From NCBI GenBank assembly GCA_010030205.1, contig RGQD01000012.1, positions 1 to 34,911 on the forward strand: DNA of 34,911 bases, in the 5' to 3' direction. Shown here piece after piece: positions 7,825-15,577 of this stretch. Both the position numbers and the translations under genes were made by a program. Source of the stretch: Betaproteobacteria bacterium (GTDB taxonomy: Bacteria > Pseudomonadota > Gammaproteobacteria > Burkholderiales > Burkholderiaceae_C). The notes below the pieces were generated by a model. That model saw nothing but the letters and a program-made list of their open reading frames with translations, was not told the DNA's origin and ran no database searches. Every line of letters starts with the position of its first letter. The stretch's first letter is position 1.

Positions 7825-7885
7825 TGCGCGCGGGCACCTGCCGCGAGTTCGGCTGATGCGCGCGGTGGTCTGCCGAGAGTTCGGC
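7822..7885 (+). repeat. 32-bp imperfect tandem duplication at a gene junction
   Basis: Bases 7822-7853 and 7854-7885 match at 27 of 32 positions. Each begins TGATGCGCGCGG and ends GAGTTCGGC. Each copy carries a TGATG stop/start overlap. The first copy encodes MRAGTCREFG and then stops (7824-7856); the second is the true start of the MDR gene (MRAVVCREFG). Confidence 0.9.
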
Positions 7886-8893
7886 GATCCGGCTTCGGTC
7901 CGGGTCGAGAATCTTCCCGAACCGGTCGCCGATGGTGAGCGCGTGCGCATCGCGGTCTGCGCCAGCGGGCTGAGCTTCGCCAATCTGCTGGCACTGCAAG
8001 GCCGACACCAGAACCGCGCCGAACTCCCTTTTACGCCGGGCACTGACGTGAGCGGTGTGGTCGTCGAGTGCGGCCCTGACGTCACGCGATTTCGCCCCGG
8101 TGACCGTGTGGCGGCGGCCCTGCGCCGGGACGGCTTCGCCGAGCAGGTGGTCGTCCCGCAGCGCACCGTATGGGTATTGCCCGACACGATAGACCACGAC
8201 GCTGCGGTCCAGTTCCCGGTGATGTACGGCACGGCCTACGCGGCGCTCGCCTGGCGGGCGCGTGTGCAGCCGGGCGAAACCGTTCTGGTGCACGGCGCGG
8301 CGGGCGGCAGTGGCATGGCTGCGGTTCAGGTGGCCCGGTGCCTGGGTGCGCGCGTGGTGGCCATCGTCGGCTCAGCGGACAAAGCACAGGCCTGCTCGAA
8401 GCTTGGCGCCGATCTCGTGGTCAACCACCGCGAGACATCATTTCGCGACGCTGTGCTGGCGTTCACCGACGGGCGCGGCGCAGACGTGGTGTTCGACCCC
8501 GTGGGCGGCGACACGTTCATGGAGTCCACCCGTTGCATTGCGCCGGATGGGCGTCTGGTGGTGGTGGGCTTCGCCGGCGGAACCATCGCGCAGTTGGCGA
8601 CCAACATCGCGCTGGTCAAGAATTTCGACGTGATCGGTCTCTACTGGGGCCAATACCTGAACTGGGGCCGGGTCCCTTCGCATCCGCACGACGAGACGCG
8701 AGTACGTGAAGCGATGAACACGATGTTCGGATGGCATGCGCAGGGACGGCTACAGCCGTGGCTTCATGCTCGCCACCGGCTGGATGACTTCGCCGCGGCG
8801 CTGGCAGCGCTGGCCGCGCGTGAGGCCGTCGGTCGCGTGGTGCTCAACCCCTTCACCGAGGCCAACATCCGGCGACATTGGAATCTTCTGTGA
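7856..8893 (+). CDS. Zinc-free MDR oxidoreductase, quinone oxidoreductase-like
   Basis: From ATG 7856 the protein has 345 residues. The N-terminal GroES-like domain runs FTPGTDVSGVVVECGPDV and RFRPGDRVAA; the cofactor domain begins with VLVHGAAGGSGMAAVQVA at about 144-160, the AAGGxG form that favours NADPH. Structural-zinc cysteines are not seen, placing it with quinone oxidoreductase and acyl-CoA reductase-type MDR proteins. Sitting directly after a crotonase suggests reduction of an enoyl-CoA or enone intermediate, which is inference. The ORF track's 7598 start is false, because that frame overlaps the crotonase. The second copy of the 32-bp duplication forms its start. Confidence 0.85.
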   Translation: MRAVVCREFGDPASVRVENLPEPVADGERVRIAVCASGLSFANLLALQGRHQNRAELPFTPGTDVSGVVVECGPDVTRFRPGDRVAAALRRDGFAEQVVVPQRTVWVLPDTIDHDAAVQFPVMYGTAYAALAWRARVQPGETVLVHGAAGGSGMAAVQVARCLGARVVAIVGSADKAQACSKLGADLVVNHRETSFRDAVLAFTDGRGADVVFDPVGGDTFMESTRCIAPDGRLVVVGFAGGTIAQLATNIALVKNFDVIGLYWGQYLNWGRVPSHPHDETRVREAMNTMFGWHAQGRLQPWLHARHRLDDFAAALAALAAREAVGRVVLNPFTEANIRRHWNLL

Positions 8894-8939
8894 CACGGTG
8901 GTGCGCGATCCACACGGACGCAACAAATTAGGGGGCGCG

Positions 8940-10040
8940 ATGAAGACGCAAGACGCAGTGAACGCAGGAAACGCAGAAAACGCGGGAAACGCGATAAACA
9001 GGACAAACGCGACAAACGCGACCGGCGCGCCAAGCGGCATGAATTCAGCGGTTGGGACGGGGGCGAGAATTCAAAGACGGCGCGTCACGTTCGCGCTGGC
9101 CGGCACGGCACTGGCCGGCATCCTCGGTCCTGGCAGTGCCCGGGCCGAGTACCCCGAACAGGCGATCAAGCTGGTGATTCCGTATCCGCCGGGCACCGGC
9201 ACCGACGTGCTGGCGCGATTCATCGGCCGGAAGCTGGAAGAGCGTCTGGGCAAACCGGTGGTACCCGAGCAGCGCGTGGGCAGCAGCGGCATGATCGCGG
9301 CGCAGGCTGTGATCGGTGCGCCAGCCGACGGCCATACGCTGTTCTTCGTGGCCAACGCGCCGGTGGCCACCAACGTGGCGCTGTTCCAGAAGCTTGCGTA
9401 CGACCCGGTGAAGGATCTGGCCCCAGTGGCTCGTCTGGCGCTGGGCTCATTCGGTCTGCTGGTGCCCGCAGCGTCGAAGTACAGGACCGCGCAGGAACTG
9501 ATGGCAGCCGCCGCAGCCAACCCGGGCAAACTGAGTTACGGCGCCGGCAGCGCGACCTACCAGATCGCCACCGAGTGGCTGCTGTCGCTGGCGTCGGCAC
9601 GCGCCAACCACGTGCCGTACAAGGGCGCTGCACCGGTGCTCACGGACCTGGCCGGGGGGCATATCGACTTCGCGCTGGCCGAGTACGGCGGCGCGCAAGC
9701 CTTCATCCGCGCGGGCAAGCTGCGGCTGCTCGCCGTCACGGCCGACCGCAGGCTGGCCGCCGAGCCGAACGTGCCGACGATGATCGAGAGCGGATACCCG
9801 GATTACGCGCCGGTGGCCTGGTGGGCGGTTTTCGTCGCGGCGCGTGTGCCCCAGCCCGTCATCGACAGGCTCGAGCGCACGCTGCTCGACATCATGGCCA
9901 CCGACGAAGCGCAGCAGTTCCTCGCGCGCAACAATCTGGTCGCGTTTCCGGCCGACGCGAAGACCTTGCGCCGTTATCAACTGGACGACATCGAGCGCGA
10001 AACCCGGGTGATCGAGGCGGCCAAGATACCAAGGCAGTAA
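8940..10040 (+). CDS. Bug-family TTT solute receptor with unusual Asn/Ala-rich N-terminus
   Basis: From ATG 8940 (AGGGGG just upstream) the protein has 366 residues. The mature domain is typical of Bug/TctC periplasmic receptors: YPEQAIKLVIPYPPGTGTDV, GMIAAQAVIGAPADGHTLFF, HVPYKGAAPVLTDLAGGHIDF, and PNVPTMIESGYP. Bug proteins bind carboxylates or other small polar solutes. A signal peptide with a twin-arginine-like start (RRRVTFALAG, ending GSARA) begins near residue 44. Before it lies a tract NAGNAENAGNAINRTNATNATGA encoded by 9-base repeats, not expected in this family. An internal ATG at 9040 could be the functional start. No TctA/TctB genes are nearby. Confidence 0.9.
   Translation: MKTQDAVNAGNAENAGNAINRTNATNATGAPSGMNSAVGTGARIQRRRVTFALAGTALAGILGPGSARAEYPEQAIKLVIPYPPGTGTDVLARFIGRKLEERLGKPVVPEQRVGSSGMIAAQAVIGAPADGHTLFFVANAPVATNVALFQKLAYDPVKDLAPVARLALGSFGLLVPAASKYRTAQELMAAAAANPGKLSYGAGSATYQIATEWLLSLASARANHVPYKGAAPVLTDLAGGHIDFALAEYGGAQAFIRAGKLRLLAVTADRRLAAEPNVPTMIESGYPDYAPVAWWAVFVAARVPQPVIDRLERTLLDIMATDEAQQFLARNNLVAFPADAKTLRRYQLDDIERETRVIEAAKIPRQ
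8958..9033 (+). repeat. Nine-base minisatellite encoding Asn-Ala repeats
   Basis: A run of degenerate AAACGCRRR units (AACGCAGGA, AACGCAGAA, AACGCGGGA, AACGCGATA, ... AAACGCGAC) in the first 31 codons of the Bug receptor gene. Tandem units of this kind can change number by slippage without changing the frame. Confidence 0.8.
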
Positions 10041-10205
10041 TCAATTGTCGGCGGCGAATCCGCAGGCCTTCACGACCGGTCCGCTGCGCTGGAGATGGTC
10101 ACGCAGCCTGGCTTCAAACTTCTAGGAGGTGGTCGTCAACGGGCGCATCGAGTAGCCGGCCGTTCTATGGCGCTTGAAATTCCTATTTCCCGGGCGGTGA
10201 GGGTC

Positions 10206-11807
10206 TCAAGCCAGGCGCTCGCGTTTGAACACGATGCCGGCAGTCTCGCGATCCCAGGTGTCGGGCGTGACACCCTCGGACCGAAGCAGGTGCTTCTGCA
10301 CCTTCTCGGTCGGCGTGCGTGGCAGGTCGGGGATGCTGCGGAAGTAGCGCGGCACCATGAAGTGGGCGAGTCGAGGTCTCAGGAACTCGACCAGCGCCGG
10401 CAGGTCTATGGTTTGACCCGCGACCGGACTGAGGATCGCCATCACCTCGTCCTCACCGAATTCGCTGGGCACTGCCACCACGGCGGCGTCTCGCACGCTG
10501 TCGAAGGCGACAATTTCTTTCTCGACCTCGAATGACGAGATGTTCTCGCCACGCCTGCGTATCGCGTCCTTGATCCGATCGACGAAAAAGAAGTTGCCAT
10601 CAGCATCGCGTCGGAACGCATCGCCGGTATGGAACCAGCCGTTGCGCCAGGCCTTGGCGGTGGCTTCGGCGTTCTTGTGATAACCGTGGTTCAGTGCGTA
10701 GGGCATGTCGCTTCGAATCATCAGTTCGCCGACGACGTCTGGCGCCACCTCGCAGTCGTTGTCGTCGACGATCCTGACCTGCACGCCGTCTCGCGGCCGC
10801 CCGCAGGTGCCGCGTATCGCCGGGTTGGGTCCGATGAACAGCGGCGATGAGGTCTCGGTCATGTTGAAGCTGGTGAAGACCTCGACACCGAATCGTTCCG
10901 AGAACTCCCTGCTCTGGTCGCTCAGCGGGATCATCGACACCCGCTGGAGCGGATGCTGGCGATCCTGATCCGATGGCGGTTCCTTGAGCAAGAAAGGCGT
11001 CATCGCGCCCAGCAAGATCGTGTGGCTGACCTCGAAACGGCGAATCGTGTTCCAGAATTCTCCAGTGCGAAAAGATTCGATCAGCGCGAATGACCCTGCG
11101 CGCATCAGCGTCGCCCAGATCGGACCGGCGCCGCCGACATGGAACATCGGCAGCGTGACGAGCGTGCGGTCTTCGTGACGCATCGTCTGATTGGGAATGA
11201 AGGTCGAGTACATCTGCAGCGCCGAGATCAACACGCCCTTGGACGGTCCGGTGGTGCCCGAGGTGTAGATGATCGACAGCGTGTCCCAGGGTTCGATCTG
11301 GCGCGCTGGCGACTTCAGCCGGCTGCCTTCGCCGGCCAGCGCGTTGGCGGCGACCATCGACAAGCCCGAGACGGGCTGCGACGTCTCGGCGCCCAGCACG
11401 ACGACCTCGCGCAAGGCTGAATGGGCGATGCCTTCGAGTCGTTCGACCAGAGGCGCTTGCGCGACCATGAGCCGCGCGCCCGAGTTGTCGATCACATGCT
11501 CGAGCAGGCCGCCGCGGTAGCCGGTGTTGATCGGCACATAGACCGCACCCAGGTAGTTCAGCGCCAGCATCACCCGCAGGCAAGCCTCGCCGTTGGGCAG
11601 CCAGACCAATACCGGGTCGCCTTGTGCGACCCCCAGCGCCTGCAAGCCCTGCGCGCAGTCGCGAACCTGGTCGCGCAGCTGCCGGTATGTCCATGCCGAG
11701 CCATCGGAGAAGACCGCGAACGCAGCGCCGGCGTGGTGCTGGGCATGCCGGTCGATCAACTCGCCGATCACGCATTGCTCGCGCGGTGGCATCCGTTTGT
11801 CCTGCAT
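10206..11807 (-). CDS. CaiC-like AMP-dependent acyl-CoA ligase (first copy)
   Basis: From the ATG at 11807 the protein has 533 residues. Class I adenylate-forming motifs are in order: IYTSGTTGPSKGV at about residue 177 (ATP/phosphate loop), FTSFNMTETSSP in the middle, GWFHTGDAFRRDADGNFFF with the ribose-binding Asp, DAIRRRGENISSFEVE at the hinge, and PTEKVQKHLLR with the catalytic Lys near the C-terminus. It makes an acyl-CoA from a carboxylic acid, ATP and CoA. The track uses a TTG at 11819; an ATG at 11792 with AGGA seven bases upstream is another option. It begins about 40 bases after the ABC binding-protein gene, so the two are probably co-transcribed. Confidence 0.92.
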   Translation of the reverse strand: MQDKRMPPREQCVIGELIDRHAQHHAGAAFAVFSDGSAWTYRQLRDQVRDCAQGLQALGVAQGDPVLVWLPNGEACLRVMLALNYLGAVYVPINTGYRGGLLEHVIDNSGARLMVAQAPLVERLEGIAHSALREVVVLGAETSQPVSGLSMVAANALAGEGSRLKSPARQIEPWDTLSIIYTSGTTGPSKGVLISALQMYSTFIPNQTMRHEDRTLVTLPMFHVGGAGPIWATLMRAGSFALIESFRTGEFWNTIRRFEVSHTILLGAMTPFLLKEPPSDQDRQHPLQRVSMIPLSDQSREFSERFGVEVFTSFNMTETSSPLFIGPNPAIRGTCGRPRDGVQVRIVDDNDCEVAPDVVGELMIRSDMPYALNHGYHKNAEATAKAWRNGWFHTGDAFRRDADGNFFFVDRIKDAIRRRGENISSFEVEKEIVAFDSVRDAAVVAVPSEFGEDEVMAILSPVAGQTIDLPALVEFLRPRLAHFMVPRYFRSIPDLPRTPTEKVQKHLLRSEGVTPDTWDRETAGIVFKRERLA

Positions 11808-11845
11808 CTTCCCCCCCAATGGCTGGCCTGTTGATTCTGGAACCG

Positions 11846-13429
11846 CTATTTACCGTTGGCGGCCATCTGCTCGAAGCGTGGCCGGCCAAGCAAGTTGGGT
11901 TCGAAGCCGGTGAACCTCTTGTTCATCGCAATCACACTGACGTCGAACAGCAAAGGCACGAACACCGCTTCTTCGATTGCAATTCGCTGCACCTTGGACA
12001 GCGCGAGCTTGCGCTCTGCCTGTGTCGTGCCGCTGCGTGAGGCGGTCAGTGCGGCCTCCATCCCGGCGATCTCCAGGTGGCCGCCGTTGTACGGCGAGGT
12101 CTTGCCGAACAGCGTGCCTGGCACCATCGACGGATCGGGCCTGGGCGTGATCGCTGCCAGGAACACATCGACCTGGCGTTGGAAGAAAAACGCGTCTGAC
12201 GCCGCAGCCACTGCGCCCGACCGCATCTTGGCCGTGAATCCCACCTTGCGCCACATTTCGAGCAACACCTCGACTCGCTGGGTGGCCGCCTGGTCGGCAT
12301 AGGCAATGCCGGTGAAGCTGATCTCGGGCGTGCCGGCTTGCTTGAGCAGTGCGCGGGCCTTGTCGGGGTCGTAGGCCAGAATCCCGGTCAGCGACGGGTC
12401 GTGTGGCCAATAGCTCTTCGGATAGAGCGTGGTGGCCGGCTCGCCCAGTCCGGCCATCGTTGCCTTGTTGTAGGCCACCCGGTCGATCGCCAGATTGAAC
12501 GCGCGCCGCACCCGTACATCGTTGAACGGTGGCCTGGAGTAGTCCAGGTAGATCATGTGCAGGTAGAGCGAAGGGGTGGCGAAGACCTTGATCTTGCCGC
12601 TGCGTTCGAGCGATAATTTTTGCACTGGCGGCACCGCCACGACCAGGTCGTTCTCGCCGGCCAGTACTGAGCGAACGCCCGAACTGGTGTCGGTGATCAC
12701 GCGCATTTCAAGCCGATCGGTCTTTGGCAGGCCTTTGTTCCAGTGATTGGCAAAAGCCTCATAGCCGACAATAGAGCCGTCTTCCCATTTGATGAACTTC
12801 CAAGGTCCCGCGCCCACTGGCGCGCGGTCTATGCTGCCGCCGCCCGCCTTGATCGCGGTGGGCGATGCCATCATGCCGGCGCGGTCGGAGAAGATCTGCG
12901 GCAGCGAACGGTCTGGCGTCTTGAGCTTGATCGTCACGGTCAGCGCGCCGCTGGCCTCGACAGACTCCAGTGTCGACAGGTCGACCTTGATGTTGGACTT
13001 CGGATCCAGCCGTGCCCGGTCAAGGTTGAATTTGACCGCCTCGGCGTCGCAGGGCGTGCCGTCGTGGAAGATCACGCTCGGCCGCAGCACCAGCACCAGC
13101 GTGTTGTCGTCTTTGTAGGTCCACGACAGCGCCAGACCGGGTTGGGGCTCTAGCGTCCTGGGGTTCCACTGCACCAGGGTGTCGTACAGCGGGTAGAGAA
13201 ACTGGTGATCGCCGCCGCTGCGCCCGGTGATCGGGTCGAGCGTCGACGGGTTCAGATTGATCGCCACTCGCAGCACGCCAGGCTGCTGCGCTTGAGCCTG
13301 GCCAGATGCGGCCAGGTCGAACACCAGGCTGCCCACGCCGGCCAGGCTTGCACCCATCAGTTGGCGACGTCGGTACGAAGGTCTTGCTGTGTCGGCCAGG
13401 CTGGCGGCCGCTTCATCGCCATGGGTCAT
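11846..13429 (-). CDS. ABC transporter family 5 substrate-binding protein, Tat-type signal
   Basis: A 527-aa periplasmic binding protein of the SBP_bac_5 (oligopeptide/nickel) family. Signatures include PSTLDPITGRSGGDHQFLYPLYDTL, WTYKDDNTLVLVLRPSVIFHDGTPCDAEAVKFNLDRA, GAGPWKFIKWEDG, and FNDVRVRRAFNLAIDR. A twin-arginine signal lies at about 19-48: YRRRQLMGASLAGVGSL, ending QAQAQ. Family 5 proteins bind peptides, sugars, nickel chelates or other solutes for an ABC importer. No permease or ATPase gene is in the window, so it is an orphan or uses distant partners. It sits between a Bug receptor and the ligase on the same strand. Confidence 0.9.
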   Translation of the reverse strand: MTHGDEAAASLADTARPSYRRRQLMGASLAGVGSLVFDLAASGQAQAQQPGVLRVAINLNPSTLDPITGRSGGDHQFLYPLYDTLVQWNPRTLEPQPGLALSWTYKDDNTLVLVLRPSVIFHDGTPCDAEAVKFNLDRARLDPKSNIKVDLSTLESVEASGALTVTIKLKTPDRSLPQIFSDRAGMMASPTAIKAGGGSIDRAPVGAGPWKFIKWEDGSIVGYEAFANHWNKGLPKTDRLEMRVITDTSSGVRSVLAGENDLVVAVPPVQKLSLERSGKIKVFATPSLYLHMIYLDYSRPPFNDVRVRRAFNLAIDRVAYNKATMAGLGEPATTLYPKSYWPHDPSLTGILAYDPDKARALLKQAGTPEISFTGIAYADQAATQRVEVLLEMWRKVGFTAKMRSGAVAAASDAFFFQRQVDVFLAAITPRPDPSMVPGTLFGKTSPYNGGHLEIAGMEAALTASRSGTTQAERKLALSKVQRIAIEEAVFVPLLFDVSVIAMNKRFTGFEPNLLGRPRFEQMAANGK

Positions 13430-13909
13430 CTAGGGGCTCCTTCGGCAGGTTGGTCTGTCATTGGATCAAAGCTGAAGTTTGCGCACAACAGGGGTGAACC
13501 CGATTGCCACGCCCAGACAGCTGGGGTGCTGAGATGCCGGTCCGGCGGCACGACCTCCGGCCAGCTGAGCCGTGGCGGCCATTGAAGACAGCTTGCGCCG
13601 CGGGCCACTGCCAATCGTCAAGCGTGACAAGCGCGCCGCCGTGGTGTTGTCAGCAGACGAATGCGTCCGTCTTGTCAATGGCCACCAATAGGCGAGCCGG
13701 GACAACTCACAGGGATTCGAGCTTGATTCCGACTGAGCTTGAGTTGTGCCACAAACGTCAGGACAGGCTGGCTGCAGCAGCGATGCCGATGGATCAATCG
13801 AGCTGCTGTCCAAGCTTACGACCTGAGCATGAATGAAAAATGGAACCGTGACGACCGCTGCCGGTCTTGGACTTTTCGGGCCGCGGAGATGCCGACTGCA
13901 TTGCGCCCA
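13430..13909. other. Non-coding gap without a recognised element
   Basis: About 480 bases between the ABC binding-protein gene and the Bug receptor gene, both on the minus strand. Several ORFs are open here but are of unlike frames and no recognised family. It may hold the promoter of the binding-protein/ligase pair. I see no hairpin terminator or repeat. Confidence 0.4.
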
Positions 13910-14899
13910 TCACTCGGCCCGTATGTTTGCAGCTTTGATAATTTCTCGATAGTTCTTTCGATTTTCCTCCATGGTCCTCGTGAGCCCTGCAGCATCCTGA
14001 AAAGCCGGCACCATGCCGTTGTCAAGGAGCTTCTTGCTCACGGCCGGATCTTCGACGGCCGCCTTGACGGCCTCCTCCCAGCGCTTGATGACGGCAGGCC
14101 GCATTCCTTTTGGCCCGCACAAGCCAAACCATGCGTAGGTCTCGAAACCGGGGACTGTCTCTGAGATCATCGGCGCTTCAGGAAAAAATTGCCGTCCCAG
14201 CGGATCACCTAGCGCAATCAAGCGCAACTGCCCTTGGCGGACATGGTTGATCACATCGCCGAGATTGGTGAGCGAAAATCCCGTCCGACCGGAGACGAGA
14301 TCGGGTAGCGCCGCTTGAGAGCCGCGATAGGGCACGTGGATCATTTTGAGGCCAGCCTTCTGGCTCAATAGCTCGCTCGAAAGATGCTGAACAGAGCCGA
14401 CGCCTGGGCTGGCGTAGCTGATTTTTCCAGGGTTTGCGCGCGCGTCATTGATCAGATCCTGGGTCGTGCGCCATGGACTGTTTTTGCTGACAACCAGGCC
14501 AAACGTCGAACGCAGAAGTTGGCTCAAGGCAATCAACTCTGTGGCCGGATTCACTGGGAGCTGCGTGCCGGGCAATTCGGTGATGATCGTCATGTTGCCA
14601 GTAGTACAGAACAGCACGTTGTGTCCATCGGCTGGGCTGTGGGCAATCGACTCCGCCGCAATCATGCCGTTGGCTCCGGTTCGATTCTCGACGACCACTT
14701 GCTGGCCAAGCACCTTTGTTGCCACATCGGCAAGAAGTCGCGCTGCGATATCACCCGAGCCGCCAGCGGCGAAGCCGTAACCCATCCGAATGGGACGGTC
14801 CGGGAACGCGGGCTGTTGCGCTTGGGCTGGTTGGACTGCGAAGCATCCGAGTGCAAGGCTCACGACAATCGTTGCCAACGACAGGGATCTCGTTTTCAT
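13910..14899 (-). CDS. Bug-family TTT solute receptor
   Basis: A 329-aa protein of normal Bug length. A Sec signal peptide (MKTRSLSLATIVVSLALGCFAVQPAQA, cut before QQPAF) precedes the two-lobed receptor: FPDRPIRMGYGFAAGGSGDI, NRTGANGMIAAESIAHSPADGH, then MIHVPYRGSQAALPDLVSGR. These are the loops that hold a carboxylate through water molecules in the family. It should deliver an organic acid to a TctA/TctB membrane pair encoded elsewhere. It is transcribed away from the ligase at 15578, with a long gap between them. The ligand is unknown. Confidence 0.92.
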   Translation of the reverse strand: MKTRSLSLATIVVSLALGCFAVQPAQAQQPAFPDRPIRMGYGFAAGGSGDIAARLLADVATKVLGQQVVVENRTGANGMIAAESIAHSPADGHNVLFCTTGNMTIITELPGTQLPVNPATELIALSQLLRSTFGLVVSKNSPWRTTQDLINDARANPGKISYASPGVGSVQHLSSELLSQKAGLKMIHVPYRGSQAALPDLVSGRTGFSLTNLGDVINHVRQGQLRLIALGDPLGRQFFPEAPMISETVPGFETYAWFGLCGPKGMRPAVIKRWEEAVKAAVEDPAVSKKLLDNGMVPAFQDAAGLTRTMEENRKNYREIIKAANIRAE

Positions 14900-15516
14900 G
14901 GTGTTTGCTTTCTTGCGATTTTTGGTTGGCGGTGTGGGCGAGACCTGGGATCCTTGCCAGCATCGTCATTTGCCGAGCAATTCTCATGGTCTCAGTCTGA
15001 CTTCCTCTTTGTCATCTTGGACAGACAAGTCGAACAAGCACCAAGCCAAGCCGCGTGCCGCCATACATGCCAGTGGACCACAATTTCAAGGTCATGTTGC
15101 CACTTTGCTTGCCACATCGACACAGGATAAACCCAGGTATTTTTCGACCAGCGTCCCATGTTGTGCGACCGACGGGCCATCGGGACGCCAATTTCACCAG
15201 CAGGCCCGTCTCGTCTTCCGCCGTGAAAACGCAGCAGATGGTGGCAGCCGTTCAGCAACTTGATTGCTTGGCCCCGGCGCCAGCCCGGGGCATTTTCCCG
15301 CGTCTTCCGGCGAGACATTGACAGAACGAGTTGAGACGCCGCTACCCGTGCGCATCGTCTGGACATCGCCTCAAACATTCTTCGGGCCACGCGCGGCATT
15401 CGGATCCCCGTGATGCGGTGCTTGGTCTCGTCACCAGGCTGTAGCAGAAGCGATGCCCGAGCCTTGCGCGGCGCACCGCCGAAAGCACCCGTCTGGGTTC
15501 AAACACATGTTAGACT
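14900..15516. other. Long divergent intergenic region
   Basis: About 620 bases between the minus-strand Bug gene and the operator-like palindrome before the plus-strand ligase. Open frames here (for example 14992-15399 minus) have no recognised domain and an arginine/cysteine-rich composition typical of spurious ORFs. It probably contains two promoters; I cannot place them confidently. Confidence 0.4.
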
Positions 15517-15540
15517 AAATTTGAACACACATTCAAATTT
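15517..15540. promoter_or_regulatory. Perfect 9-bp inverted repeat, likely TetR-type operator
   Basis: AAATTTGAA, spacer CACACA, TTCAAATTT: a perfect inverted repeat of 9+6+9 bases, 37 bases before the ligase ATG at 15578. A further GTTCAAA half-site lies upstream at about 15498. The surrounding DNA is GC-rich, so this A/T-rich dyad stands out. The TetR encoded immediately after the ligase is the natural candidate ligand (inference). Confidence 0.7.
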
Positions 15541-15577
15541 TGGTGCTGACACGCCGGCACAGCCAAGGGGTCGAGAC

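Noticed and set aside
14384-15130. 248-aa plus-strand ORF overlapping the Bug receptor gene
   Set aside because: Half lies antisense to a clear Bug gene and the rest is intergenic, with no family motifs.
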